NCBI GenBank assembly: GCA_018894105.1
Contig: CM032119.1
Span: forward strand, 16,695,246-16,759,245
From: Jacaranda mimosifolia
Taxonomy: Eukaryota > Streptophyta > Magnoliopsida > Lamiales > Bignoniaceae
Direction of reading: 5' to 3'
DNA length: 64,000 nt
This document shows positions 32,690 through 45,426 of the stretch, piece after piece. The notes under the pieces are model-generated. The model was not told the DNA's origin, made no database searches, and was given only the letters and a program-made list of their open reading frames with translations. Numbering within the stretch: position 1 is the stretch's first letter; every line of letters begins with the position of its first letter. A program made the translations under genes and the position numbers.

Positions 32690-33720
32690 TCTACTATCAA
32701 GGCATCCAACAAAATCTAAATCCTAATAATGTCCAATCACTTCTAACTGATCAGATCTTCTAAATGTGAGCATATAGTCGTTAATTGCTTGAAGGTATCT
32801 TAATTATTTTCTTTGCAGCTTTCAATGTTCCATACTAGGATTGCTTTGATATCGGCCAAGCATTCCAACCGCAAAGCTAATATCAGATTTGGTACATGTT
32901 TGCATATAAATCAAACTACTTACATCATAGCCATATGAAAATGATTCCATTTTCTTATGTTCCACTTCATTCTTTGGGCATTGCATGAGACTAAACTTAT
33001 CCCCTTTCTATAGTGGGACAACACCGACTGAACATTTGTTCATCTTGAATTTCTCAAGAATTTTCTCAATATAAACTTTCTGAGACAATCCTAACTATTA
33101 TTGTGGTCTCTTTCTGAATATTTAAATTCCAATCACATAGGGTGTCTCTCCCATATCTTTTATTTCAAAATTCTTAGAGAGAGTCTTTAGTGTCACACAA
33201 AATACCTAAATCATTAGCAGCAAGCAGATTATCATTAGCATATAGAACTAGAAATATAAACTTACTCCCACTGATCTATCAATAAATGCACCAATCAACA
33301 GTATTTTCTTGAAAATCGAAAGATGTAATGGTATCATTGAACTTAAGATACCATTGTCTGGAAGTTTGTTTAAGCCCTTATTTTGATTTCTTAAGTTTAC
33401 ACACCATATGACATTTTCCTTCTATGGAAAAACCTTCAGGTTGATCCATATAGACTTCCTCCTCAAGTTCCCCATTAAGAAAAGGTTGTTTTCACATCCA
33501 TTTGATGTAGCTCTAAATCATAGTGAGCTACCAAAGCTGTAATGATTCTTAGTGAACCTTTCTTTGAAACAGGTGAAAAGGTCTGTTTATAATCAATGCC
33601 ATCTTTTTGAGTATAACCTCTGGCAACAAGTCTAGCTTTATATCGTTCAACATTACCATTCGAGTCGTGTTTAGTCTTAAAGACCCATTTACACCCAATT
33701 CGCTTGAAACCTACTGGCAA
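32690..33720 (-). pseudogene. Copia A reverse transcriptase (RVT_2)
   Basis: 33475-33720 encodes FKRIGCKWVFKTKHDSNGNV, ERYKARLVARGYTQKDGIDY and TFSPVSKKGSLRIITALVAH, the N-terminal part of copia reverse transcriptase, ending LHQMDVKTTFS. The continuation to about 32700 is broken by frameshifts but keeps traces of the LGP and DLTYA-type pol motifs on the minus strand. It copies RNA into DNA in active elements. Inactive here. It is followed by RNase H. Confidence 0.85.
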
Positions 33721-33732
33721 TTCGATGAGTTT

Positions 33733-34850
33733 CTAGATATTATTTTTAGCTATTGATTTTAACTCATCTTTCATAGCATCAATCCATTTATTAGGCTTAT
33801 CACTATTAATAGCTCGTGAAAATGAAGTAGGATCTTTATCAATGTCGCAATCAAAATCAGACTCTTCTAAATAAACCACATAGTCATCAAAAATAGTCGA
33901 CCTTGTTACCCTTATTGGTTTATTTAAAGCTATTCTACATAGTTTATTTCTGTCAGCTAATAAGCTAAGTTCTTCATAGAGTATTACTGCATTCAAATAT
34001 TGTTCATCATTATTTTGTTCTTGTATTTCTGGAACAATATTTGAAACAACTGTGGATGTGGGAACATTTATAGGTAATGGAACATTAACCTTTATCTCAT
34101 TGATATCCATAGTTTGTTTGTTAGTAGTCCCACTAACTTCACCATTCTCAATGAATTTGGCATTGCCTATCTCAATAATTCTAGAACTATGGTTTGGACA
34201 ATTAGACCTATACCCTTTGGATTTCTCTGGGTAACTAATAAAGTAACTATTAACACTTCGAGAATTTAATTTCTTATCATGTGGATTATATACTCATGCT
34301 TCTGCTGGACAACCCCAAACATACATGTGTCTTAAACTAGGTTTCCTTCCAGTCCATAACCCGAAAGGAGTTTTAGGAACTACCTCACTAGGAATCCTAT
34401 TTGGCAAAAACACTATAGTTTTAAGTGCATAATCCACAAGGATTTGGGTAATGAGGAGTTACGTATCATACTCCTAACCATATCCAGTAATGTTCTATTT
34501 TGCCTTTCTACCACACTATTTTGTTGAGGTGTGCCTGGCATAGTATACTATGCACATATGCCATGTCTTTCGAGGAACTTTGCAAATGGACCTGAATTTT
34601 GTCCAAATTCGTTATACCTTCTATAATATTCATCACCTCTATCAGATCTTTCTATTTTCACTTTTCTGTCCAATTGCCTTTCAACCTCATTGAAAAATAC
34701 TTCAAGGGCATTTACAACTTGAGATTTTTTATTAAGCAAATAGACATACCTATACTGTGAAAAATCATCTATAAAAGTGATGAAATACTTTTCTCTACTA
34801 AAAGATGGAGTATCAAAAGGTCCATATATATCAGTGTGTATTATTTCAAG
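33733..34850 (-). pseudogene. Copia A integrase core and linker
   Basis: 34548-34739 encodes LEVFFNEVERQLDRKVKIER then SDRGDEYYRR, the region around the second catalytic Asp. After a stop just past HGICA, YTMPGTPQQNSVVERQNRTL at 34440-34550 carries the catalytic Glu context. 33733-34110 is the variable acidic linker before reverse transcriptase (DFDCDIDKDPTSFSRAINSD). Broken frames make it non-functional. Confidence 0.87.
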
Positions 34851-34853
34851 AAG

Positions 34854-35400
34854 CTAAGTGCTTCTTGTGTCTCCTTTCTTGTTATATTTTGTTTGTTTAC
34901 CCTTAATAAAATCCACACATAAACCAAGATCAGTAAAATCTAGATTCGACAGAATCTCATTCTTTATCAATCTTTCTAACCTTTCTTTGGGTATATGACC
35001 CAAACGTTTATGCCACAAGTAAGTAGAGCTTTCATTCGCCAAACTACCCTTAATTTCAATATTTTCATGAACACATATTAAAGATGCAGAGAAATTAACA
35101 TCAAGTTTCAATTTATATAAACCATCCATAAGAATACCAAAACCAATAAAGGAATTATCTTTATTAAACAAATTGAAACATCTATTTCCAACCTTAAAGC
35201 TAAATCCTTTAGAATCAAGTTTTGATATATAAACTAAATTTCTAAATTGTAAAGGTACATAGAGAGTTTGAAATAGATCCAAGTGACATTTGGTATCTAA
35301 AGCAATATAATAAGTCCCTATTCCTTCAATTGGAGCCTTCATCTGGTTCCCCATGAACAAAAAGTTCTTATTTGGGTTTATGCTCTAGATTGGAAACATG
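34854..35400 (-). pseudogene. Copia A protease-side and GAG-pre-integrase domain
   Basis: A 168-residue open stretch: LDTKCHLDLFQTLYVPLQFR and NLVYISKLDSKGFSFKVGNR, then LWHKRLGHIPKERLERLIKN (the H...H of the integrase zinc finger), then CVDFIKGKQTKYNKKG (its C-x-x-C partly lost: C-V-D-F). This block normally links the protease and integrase of copia elements. Confidence 0.88.
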
Positions 35401-36310
35401 AGTAGGGGCATCAGAATCCAACCATCAAGTATTAGAAGGAATTTTAGATAAGTTTGATTCAAAACATACGAAAGTATTATAATTACCTTTCTATTCAAAT
35501 CAAGCTCTAAATTTTGGGCAATCTTTCTAATAATGTCCTTCCTTCTTGCAAAAGTGACATCTACCTAACTTGTTTCCCTTCTTATCATCATAAGCGACCT
35601 GTATAACTTTAGCAAGTCCTTTCTTCTTAAAATTTTTGGATTTTGGTTTAACAAACTTCCCAGCTCTTTGACTTGGTTCATTGTATGAAATCCTTGTGCC
35701 TTTAGTCTCGTTTCCTCTTGAGTAAGCTTGCTGGACAATTCATTGACATCCCACTTATCCTTAATAATGTTATAGTTAATTTGGAATGGTCCATACTTAA
35801 GGGGTAATGAGTTCAAAATAAATTACACCAGAAATGAGTCATCCACAGTTGTACCCAAACTCTTAAGCCTTGCTGCATTATTAGTCATATCAAGGACATG
35901 TTGCTACATACTTCACGACCCATCATACTTTATAGTCGTGACCTCAGCCATTAGTGTCCCTGCAAGTGACTTGTCAGCAGAACGAAAATGCTCTTCCACA
36001 AGCTGAAGGTATTCCTTAGTCGTTACACTTTCTGGAAGAGTGGATTGATGTTGTTAATGATTGTCATTCGCATGAAATTAAGACATAATATGTTAGACAT
36101 GTCCCATGCTTTATGTTTCAACTTCTCAGCCTCACTGTTCAAATTAGTGATGTCAGCATGCGTTTCTTCTATCAGTGCCAAATCAAGATCTAATACACCT
36201 AAATGGAAATTGACTTGTTCACGCCATTCAGAGACGTTCAAACCACTAAAGACGGCAACAACATTAGCATACAAATGAATGGAAAAGACTGCAAATACAT
36301 AAATGCTCAC
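35401..36310 (-). pseudogene. Copia A gag
   Basis: 36023-36310 covers the capsid start with FSGLNVSEWREQVNFHLGVL and DLDLALIEETHADITNLNSE, a form of the copia gag (UBN2-type) pattern G.N...W.....L. 35565-35816 holds the later capsid part (SLPLKYGPFQINYNIIKDKW, ELSSKLTQEETRLKAQ). A zinc-knuckle remnant (CHFCKKEGHY, then KDCPKF) lies near 35500-35560. Frameshifts occur between the pieces. Confidence 0.85.
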
Positions 36311-37113
36311 TAAATTAATGGATTAAAGTAATCAAATACATAAAATATATTGTAGGTCTCATTTAGGCAAACACGACAATATGTATCAGCTTCATAATTG
36401 AATGACATTCAAAACTTTATAAGGTAATTAAATAAACCTCATTAAATACACATGACATCTTTGGATAACCATATACATTTAATGAGAGAATACCGAATTT
36501 CCTCTTTCATTGTTTATTGGCTATAGAATATTGATTTACCTTTAGGTAAATCCTTAACTTCTAGAAACCCATAAAACTTCATAATATAAGAAATGGCATT
36601 CCATAAAATCACTAAGTTATATGACCATACATTAAGAAATTAATTTGGCCAGTTTGTTGACTAACAAATTGATTTTCAACATAATGTCAGATAACCAAAC
36701 AATTATATAATATAAAAATGATTAACATATCGTAATGTTCAAGACAACGAATCTAGATTAAAATTTTCAATTTAGGTCAAAATGTCATTAATATGACCAA
36801 AACGTAAGAAATCAAAAATTTTAAAAAAATAATTCATCCATAATCCAAAATTTTATGGATCAAAAATAGCAATTAATCATAAGAAGACAATTTTAGAATT
36901 ATGAAACAAAATGTGATGCCATACTCTCTTATGGAATTGCTAACAAAATTTAATCATCATTCGGCCAAATCGAGACAATGTAAACGGCGGCAATGACATA
37001 TATATGTTTATATTATTAATCATAAACATAACATAAAATCATAAATCTCAATGCAATCATCAATTTTAACAATCAGTCATAGCATACGAACAAATTATTT
37101 ACTCAAAACTCAT
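36311..37113 (-). other. Copia A leader between primer site and gag
   Basis: Non-coding AT-rich untranslated leader. Nothing else is recognised. Confidence 0.5.
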
Positions 37114-37125
37114 GCTTCGATACCA
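37114..37125 (-). other. Primer-binding site of copia A
   Basis: The minus strand reads TGGTATCGAAGC two bases after the 5' LTR. The standard initiator-tRNA-Met primer site of plant copia elements is TGGTATCAGAGC (one short change). Confidence 0.85.
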
Positions 37126-37127
37126 CA

Positions 37128-37572
37128 TGTAAAATAAACATAATATTAAAGCACATAAATCATCAACATTATATCCGTAACATGATCTTGAATAAATAAT
37201 CCTCACGTAACATTAAAACATAAGGGTACTTACTTGATACGGAATTCAACATAATTCTATAAGAGAAAATGACCTTGATCGGCTTTAGGTTGATGCCTTC
37301 TTTAATCGGTTTTTCTCCCTTAACCTATGTGTTCCTGTAGCAGAAAACTTGATGGAAAAGTTTTTCTTTTGTCTGCTAACCCTAATTAGGTGGAGAGAGG
37401 ACCAATTATATATATTAGAGAGTAACTTTAAATTTTGTAAGTCCATCACACACAAGAATTAATAGCTCAGATTTATTCTACTATTAAATAGGAAAACTTT
37501 AACCAAATAGGAAACTTAATCAATCATTAAACATCAGAATATATGGTCAACTTTCGGACAACAATTCTAACA
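37128..37572 (-). repeat. 5' LTR of copia A
   Basis: About 445 bp. On the minus strand this is the promoter-bearing LTR. A TATATATTA tract lies in the part corresponding to 37405-37420. Confidence 0.93.
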
Positions 37573-37746
37573 TAAATTTCAATCTCAAAATCCAATAGAG
37601 AATTTATCCAACTCTAATGTCCACTTGAATAACTTGCCATACGCCCCTGACTTTGTAAGGGTGATTTTTAATTCCCCACAATTTTTTTCGTATTTAATCG
37701 ATTACTTTACCTTATTTTTTTATTTATTATTTAAAATTAAAAAAAA

Positions 37747-37851
37747 TGTAATGCCTTAGAATTTCTTTCATATTTAATTAATTATTGTATTCTATATTTA
37801 TCTTTATTTTCTTTTAATTTTTATTTGTTATATCAGTTAGAAGATATAATA

Positions 37852-37882
<31 letters not shown>

Positions 37883-40138
37883 TTAGCACTAGATTTATCT
37901 TTTGGTTAAATAGTGAGAATTATTATCTAAGATCATAAATATTTATATATATTAGAAATTTCAATTTTTGGGAGAACAAGTTATAATTTTTCATAAATTA
38001 ATGTTATATCATTACTAGGAATTGATAATTGAGACCTTAGGAATCGATAAAAAGGCACTAGAATTTAATAGGAATATCCTAGCTTTAGAAGAAAATAATG
38101 AGAGACCTAATTGAACTAAATTACTCCCTTTAGTTTTATACAAGGATATAAGTCTTACACTCTAAAACCCTAGCCACACATTCAAATTTCAAAAAATTAA
38201 AAAAAAAGAAAAGAAAGAAAAAGAGAAGAGAAGCGGCAAAGGGAAAAGCAAAAAGTGAGAAGAAAAACCTCCTTAATTGATCGGAGTCTCCTCGGGGTCA
38301 TCTGCCTCCATTGATATATTCTCATTTTATGCCTCCAAATTCCGACTGCTTAATACTTGTACATCTAACTTTAAATCAGATATATCTAGGTAATCAAGAT
38401 TCTTTTTTTTATTTTTTCATCTGGGTCTGCTTTAAACTTTCATTTAATTCATTTTATGTTGAAACACATTCTTCACCTTTCCATGGAATTGCTTTACATT
38501 ATTAGGTAGAAACTATAGAGTTTTGCTATCTGGGTTTCTGGTGAAATTTGTATGTGTTATGTGTGTGTATATATATATGTATATATGAAGAACATAGAAT
38601 CGAGAAAGAAAAGAAAATCAAGTAAAGTGTATATGCCGTAGTATGACATGATTCATGTGGCCCACAACATTAGTGAGGAATTGATTTTCATGATAATAAT
38701 GATCATTATCTTCCATAGAATTGTATAAGGGATTCAATTTCTTCATCTTCCACTAATAAGCCGCAATTGTTGACAGGAAAGTTAATTTTGACTATGGAAA
38801 GGCCAATTTTGAATTATGTAAGGCAATATATATATATATATATGTATATGTAATTAGTAGAAAATTTAGTATTTAATTACTATTGAAATCTAGAATTTAT
38901 TTAGGATAATTTCTTACTTTTATTTTGGAATTTTAAATGGAATTTAAATGTGAAATACATATAGTAAAATTATTTAGTATAAATTAGAATGGTTGGTTTT
39001 TAAGGTACTACAGACTTATGGTACCTATAAGGCTAATCCTAAGTAAATTTTGTTTGGTTAGTTAGTTAAATTGGTGATTGATGTGCTTATTAAATGAATT
39101 CAGGTGACTCAAGATTTGATTCGATTGATTTTAAGATAGGTGATTGACTTCTGGAATTGATCTTGAAAGTGAGTGCCTAAACCTATAAATACTATATATT
39201 ATTATGTTTCAAAACCCAAAAGGATATATGCTATTGTATAATTTGCTCGTGACTTGTTTTCAGCTTACATTGCACTATAAATATATTTCACTGCGCACAA
39301 AAAAGATTTATTTTGTTTCATGATACAAGAAAACATGTAGTTTATGATTTTAATGCTTCTAGGCTAGCAATTAAATTTGGTGATCAACTTATTATTGGAT
39401 TTATTGTTACTACTACTGTTACTATTACTATTACTGTTAGTTGGATCCAACTTGGTCTGGGTGTGCGAGGGACTTTACTGGGCAGCAGTGGGCATGCCGA
39501 TTACATCCCAAGCCCCCATGGCCTAATCCCCCCAATGCACAATAGAAGTCATTTGTGGCTGAGGTAGGTCATAGGAATTCCTGGTGATGCTCGGCAACTA
39601 TTTTGGTAAGGTTGCACCCTACCCGGAGCGATAAGGGACTGTTACAGTGAGAGTCATAAGGTTGATCGGCTAGAGAAAACACTGTCTAATCATCACATTT
39701 AAGTTGTTAATCTAGGAAACTATTTATTAAATTCTTGATTTGTTACTAATTAACTATTCACTTGGCATTCACTGAGTCTTTTACTCACACTCCTTTATTT
39801 TTTTCTTTAACTACCTTTTGGCAGATCAAGATCCTAGCCCTAGTGAGGAGGTGGATCCTACTTATGATAAGAATCAAGATTGAAGTCTTAGTTTGGATTT
39901 TTGCAGTGAACTTGTATATTTCTCCTAAACTTGTTGATTCTATTTCATTTAATATAGATTCTATTTTGTTTTAGTTGAGGTTAGGCATTGGCACTTTGAG
40001 TTTTGTGTTATAAGACTAGCTTGGATTTGTTTGAGTTCTTGTCTAACTTTATGATTTTGGATTGTTAATATCATTTATCTGGGATTGAGTTTCACGCTTC
40101 AATACTAGTATACATGGTTTGATTTCTGCAGCGTGACA
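37747..40138 (+). mobile_element. Probable solo LTR or LTR relic (gypsy-like)
   Basis: It starts TGTAATGCCTTAGAATTT and ends TGCAGCGTGACA, an inverted TGT..GC/GC..ACA pair typical of plant chromovirus-type LTRs. Inside, a GC-rich block at 39440-39660 and an AGTCTTTTACTCACACTCC segment near 39775 resemble the 3' half of such LTRs. No gag or pol is present. Five-base flanks (AAAAA and CAATT) do not match, so the ends are tentative and it may be a remnant. Confidence 0.4.
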
Positions 40139-41101
40139 CAATTGGTATGGGAATTGCTATATATTTGTGGTGTAGTTATGAATGAATTTATTTAATGATC
40201 CAACCTAGATGTAGAAATTGTAAACTGATATGGAAATTCTTCTTGCATATGGTATTGTATACAATTTAATCCTTATATTTAAGGTTCCATGGTAACTTTG
40301 TACACGGCTGCCCATACTTTGATACATTTCCTGATCATATGGCAAGTTATATAGGTTTTTTGTTGGGTAAAATTATTTTATGCGTGGAGGTTTGTGAGAA
40401 CCAACAAAATTCCATTAGTCATTCGAAAAAGGATGAGATTACCTTCTATATTCTCTATTGTGGTTTATTTGGAAATTCTTGGACAAAGCAATATATAAAC
40501 TTAAGAGGAGTCATAAGTAGGTCACAAGAAAACTAATGCACTATGAATAGACATAGAATTATTTTGTTAGGTTGACCAATATAATGTTTGAACCATAGGC
40601 CTCAATTGAGAGGCAAAACAATGGAAGGATGATATTTATACTATACTCATTACTGAAAAGATTCATGCATGTATTTCACAGACTGATTGGATCTTATGGG
40701 CTTGTTGCTAGACATCGATCAGAAGGAGTGGGCACTCTTAAGCTAAAGGAGCTTAATTCAAGGGTGGTTAGTTGAAAGAGTTTAACTAATTCAAATAATT
40801 GTTCAATTATTCATAATTAAATTGCAAGAAGTTGTAGGCCCACAACTAATTCATTGTTGAACTTAAGCAGTCACATGCAAAAGCTAATGAAGTATATATT
40901 AACTTTGAAAACTTATCTATTGGTAGATAAAAAGTTAATTATGAATTTGTTCAATCAGGTTTAATCAATTTAAGGAGTTAAATTGATATTCTTAAATAAA
41001 AAGGGCTTTATTTAATCCAGTTTATGGGATGCGGCTAGCATAGATAGAGAATTAATTAATTAGTTGGAATAATTAATTTGGACTTAAAAATTCAATTTAA
41101 T
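40139..41101. mobile_element. LTR-like relic, left half, interrupted by CACTA-2
   Basis: 40680-40740 (GGCTTGTTGCTAGACATCGA, then GTGGGCACTCTTAA) matches the insertion at 53952-55893 (GGCTTGAGGTTGGACATCGA, then TTGGGTACTCTTCA). Both are followed by the same style of TTAATTAA/GAGTTAA-rich sequence. The matching right half appears to resume at 58098. I infer an older repeat of the same broad family into which CACTA-2 inserted. No genes. Confidence 0.5.
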
Positions 41102-41429
41102 CACTACAAAAAATTGCATTTTAGATAACAAAATAATTTGTAACAAAGGCTTAATACATGTTTATTGTAACAAACTATAAATGTCGTTACCAAACATTTA
41201 CTTTTTTGTGATGATAATGAAATGTTCATTACAATAAGTAGTATTTTGTTACAAAAGGTAACTTTGTAGTGACAGATAGAAATTATCCTTACAAAAGGTA
41301 AACTTTGTTGCGAAAAAGTTATTTTTACATGACAAAGCAAAATATTTGTTACAAATAATATTATACCATCACAAAATTTTTGTTCCTTTAGTGAAAAATA
41401 TAAAACTTGTAACAAAAAAGTTTATTATT

Positions 41430-44400
41430 GTAACAAATCATTACAGCTTGAATAAAATTAGCAAACGATACTTGGATTTGACAATTCGGGCCTAGCCCAA
41501 TATAATAGAAATCAGTTAATTTGGGATGATTATCTAAACTATTATTAAAAGGGGGGGGGGGTTGTATCTAAATTGGAAGTTATTTTTAAATTTTCAACTA
41601 AAATAGACAATTCAATCTGAAGTGTAAAATGAAAAATTTTATCCATGAAAATAGTTTGGATACCAATTTCATTAATATCCCAAATTTATCCTTTGAATTC
41701 TTTTTCACAAATATTCTAATAATAAGGCTAAAATGGTATTTTTTATGAAATCCACTAACCCAACAAACACTTATAAGAATTGTATCATGGAGTCGTCTAT
41801 GGTGCAATAATGATTGTACATACCTCATATATGAGATGCATAAATATATTTAATATGAACCATTGAATTTAAGATGTGAAATCATGACCTTTCTTTTGAT
41901 GATTAGTTGACGACATAATAAAGTACATTTAACTTGCTACTTGTACAAGCAATTGACTGTAAATTTTGATTGTATGTTGAGGGTACATTTTAATAAATAT
42001 AATTTCTACCAATAATAAAATTATATTTATTTTGAACTTCATTTCTTAAATAGTTCCACATATATTTTGGGCCATAAAATTGGGTTTTCCATTAAATGCT
42101 TTTTCATTATTAAACCCAAAAAAATATAGGATTGGCATATTTATATTTATTATATTTTAATTTCAGTACATATATTTTAATATTTTTCCATGTATTTTTT
42201 TAAAATCAATGATAAAATGATTGAATTTTCAATAGAAATGTCGAAATATTACATATGATATACATTAATATACTTAAAAAATTATATGACAAGTTATTTT
42301 AGGGAAGTGACAAAATTTATTCTCAATTGAAATTCTTCAAATCAATTCAAAATTCTAGCTATATTATTATAATGTTTTGTATTAGTATATTGGCTTACAT
42401 GAATATATACTTATATTTTATTATTTAAAAAACTTATTTTCATATTAATTAAAGTCTGTGAATGAAAATTAATCAAAACTTAAATAATAAATGATAAATC
42501 AATAAATCAATAATTTTTATTTTTATTAAATGCACACACATTTAATTTGTATTTGCTGGTAATGTCCCCAACTCTCATGATCCTTATTGACCACGGTTCC
42601 ATGACTAGTGGGTGCGCTACACCCCCTCTTCCCCCCCGGGTGTGTGTTATTGAGTGCTGAAGAGTGCTGGGGGGCGGGGTGTGTGGGTGGTAGCGGTGGT
42701 GGGTAGTTGACAATTTGGAAGAAACAAGATATTTTGTTTTTTATTTTGTTTTTTGAATTTATTTATTTATTTACTTTTTAATAAAAAATAAATTTAATTA
42801 AGTTAAATATTTTTACTTATTATTATTAAGTATGTAACTTAAAATTATTAAAATTATATTTTATGAACTAATAAATTTAAATTTTTATTGTTTTCAAATT
42901 TTTTACTTATTAACAAAAGGTTAGTTAAATTTATTTTAAATATATCTATTTAATATTATTGACTACACAAGTTAAAATTATATTGTAGAATGATGTTATA
43001 GATTTTTTTATTTTTTTAATTTTACGTCTTAATTAATAAATAATTCAACTAAATTTATTCATATTATTTTGGACATATTTATTATTTAACATTATACAAT
43101 ATACATTTCAAAATTATTAAAGTATGTTAGTTAAGATAATAGATTTTTATTTTTATTTTTATTTTTAATTGTTTATGTTAACTTTTTTGGAAGGAATATT
43201 TACCAACAATTAGATGTATTAAGATTTTAAAATACAAAATCAATGACTTGCTGTGAAATTAACAACTATTTATTGTAAAAGACATGTGTAATTTAATTTG
43301 AGAATAACTCATATGAGTAGAGTACAATCTTACCTCATTGTAAACATGCCCAACTTTAAAATGTAAATCTGCAACTTGCTGTACAATTAGCAATAACCTA
43401 TTGTAAAATAAAACATGTCATTTATTTAGCGGTACCTCGTATAAGGTAAATACGACATACCTCACTGTAGAAGCCCCCTTGTATCATTCCCTCAGCTCTT
43501 ACAAACACAGAAAAACTACACCTCTATCCCAAACCATCCATCCTCCATTGAAGTATTAGAAGAACCATAAATATCATTCTTAAAACTTAAAAGCCATGAT
43601 TGAGGTGAGAAGTAATATGTATTTTCCATGAATTAAGTTATATTACAATGAAGGAGAAACATGCATAAAAAATATAATACTCAAAAAACATTTATAAATG
43701 TGGAATCGTGTGCAACAACTGCTAATTTGAGGTAAAAGGTTGGATTCTCATTAATTTCATTTGCTAAATCAAATTAAAAACTTTCTTTCTATCAAAATAA
43801 CTAAGTATTTTTAAATGAAAATAGCCAACATTTAATAACTAAAAATAAAAAAAATAAAAATAAATACTATATATGTAAACCCTTTAGGTTTTAATTTGTA
43901 CTTGTCTAGTTTATAACTTATTCTACCTAATATTTTAATTATACCAAACTTGATGAAATTAAAAAATATAAGATATTTTTTATTTTCATAAATTCTCTTG
44001 AATTATTTAGACAAAATAACTAAAAGAATTCTTATAATAAATTTTTATATCCAAAATAATATGAATAAATTTTGATAGATTCAGGTAATCTTTCTATTCT
44101 TATTTCCCCCTCGTTTCCTTCCATCTCTTGCACATTTTAGTTTTGTCATTTTTCTCTTTTCAATCCATCATAGTTATAATCATTGTTTACAGTTTTTCCT
44201 TTCATTCTTTTTTTCTTTTTTTGCTTTGTTTATGCGATTAATAATATTTCAAACTAATGGGTAGGGACTGATTTGAGGGGGGATGGGGGTTATTTCCATA
44301 TGAGGGATGTTGGGTAGTTTTTAAAAATAATTGGAAGTTAGTTCTTATAAAATTATTGCTTAGCTTCACCTATATTTATAAAAGTCCAAAGAAGACGTTG

Positions 44401-44860
44401 GTTCTTCGATTTGATGGCAGTATATATGTGCTTGTTTAGCAACCATGAATAAGAGAATTTAAAACACGTCAGGACTTGTTTCTTTTATAAATGGAACTTT
44501 ATCTAGTCACTTTTAGTGATATGTGGGCAGTCCTTTATGCCTATTTCTATGGATTTGATTTGGAATCTAAGAAAAACTGTATTTGGAGATAATAGATAAG
44601 ATGATAGTAATCTTTTTTCTTCTCCCTTGGTTGTAATGCATTGGTAACATCTAAAAATATTGTTTCTCACATTTTATGAGATTCAAGTAGTAAAACACTA
44701 TCATACACACTATTTTCTTGGCCTAAAAAAGAACGGTGGCAAGAAACTTGAAAAAGAATCCATATCAAACATAAATATTAATGCAAGTTAAGATAAAGAG
44801 AGCAGAAGTAGTTAGATAATCTTTAAATTGATATCTTAAGTCTTTTTTAGATATTTTCCA
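41430..44860. other. CACTA-2 5' non-coding region
   Basis: AT-rich, no exon recognised. Notable are a run of ten G near 41551-41560, a GC-rich island at 42600-42700 with CCCCCCCCGGGTGTGTG and GGGGGGCGGGGTGTGTGGG, and a diverged repeat of about 127 bp. The repeat is built on ACTTGCTGT...ATTA.CAA...TATTGTAAAA at 43233-43300 and again at 43360-43415. Other nested insertions may hide here, but I cannot define any. Confidence 0.35.
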
Positions 44861-44868
44861 CATCTCAT

Positions 44869-45190
44869 TCTAGAAAATTTCCAATTCCAGAAATTTCCAC
44901 TATAATTCTGCTTTCCAGTTCTGGAAACCAGTTCTAGAAGTGGAAATTAATTCTGCTTCCAATTCTGGAAACCAGTCCAGAATTCTAGAACTGGAAACCA
45001 GTCCAGTTGGTTCTATTTCTGGAAACATAACTAGAAATAGAACCAAAATTGAAAACTAATTCTGACTGGTTTCAAGTTTTGTTTCCAGAAACTGAAGTCG
45101 AATTGGTTTCCAACACTAGAAACTAGTCCAGAACACTTGAATAGATTTGCATTTGTTTCTAGTACTAAGTTAATTTCTAGTTCCATAAAA
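44869..45190. repeat. Array of TTCTGGAAACCAG-type motifs upstream of the TNP2 start
   Basis: TCTGGAAACCAG, AACTGGAAACCAG and related forms, plus inverted CTGGTTTCC forms, recur at least eight times in about 320 bp. They end some 230 bp before the TNP2 ATG. The spacing is irregular and the motif is partly palindromic (CCAG/CTGG), so it could be a protein-binding array in the promoter region. No function is shown. Confidence 0.7.
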
Positions 45191-45426
45191 AAATTTCTAG
45201 TTCTGTTTATGGTATTCATTCTTTCATCTTCACTTTTTATGAAATTATAGTTTAATTTTGTTTACATAAACAAAATTTAATATTAGTGATGCTTCTGAAC
45301 ATGAAACTTAGTTATTTTATAAATAATCTTAATATTTTAAAATCTCTTGCATTTCTTTAGATTTTGATATATTTTTGAATTAAATAAATTCTTCTTATGA
45401 CATAAAACTTTTTTCTTGGTGCAAGT

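Larger units (their letters stand above)
31448..37572 (-). mobile_element. Copia A: Ty1/copia retrotransposon with both LTRs, inactive
   Basis: LTRs of about 440 bp at 31448-31887 and 37128-37572 run in the same direction and begin TGTAAAATAAA on the + strand. Flanks TAAAC (31443-31447) and TAAAT (37573-37577) differ at one base, as expected for an old 5-bp duplication. Internal order on the minus strand is primer-binding site, gag, protease region, integrase, reverse transcriptase, RNase H, polypurine tract. This is the copia order (integrase before RT). Several stops and shifts inactivate it. The LTR copies differ by substitutions and several small indels. Confidence 0.93.

Noticed and set aside
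41551..41560. G-run as a quadruplex signal
   Set aside because: A single homopolymer without spaced G-tracts is not enough support.
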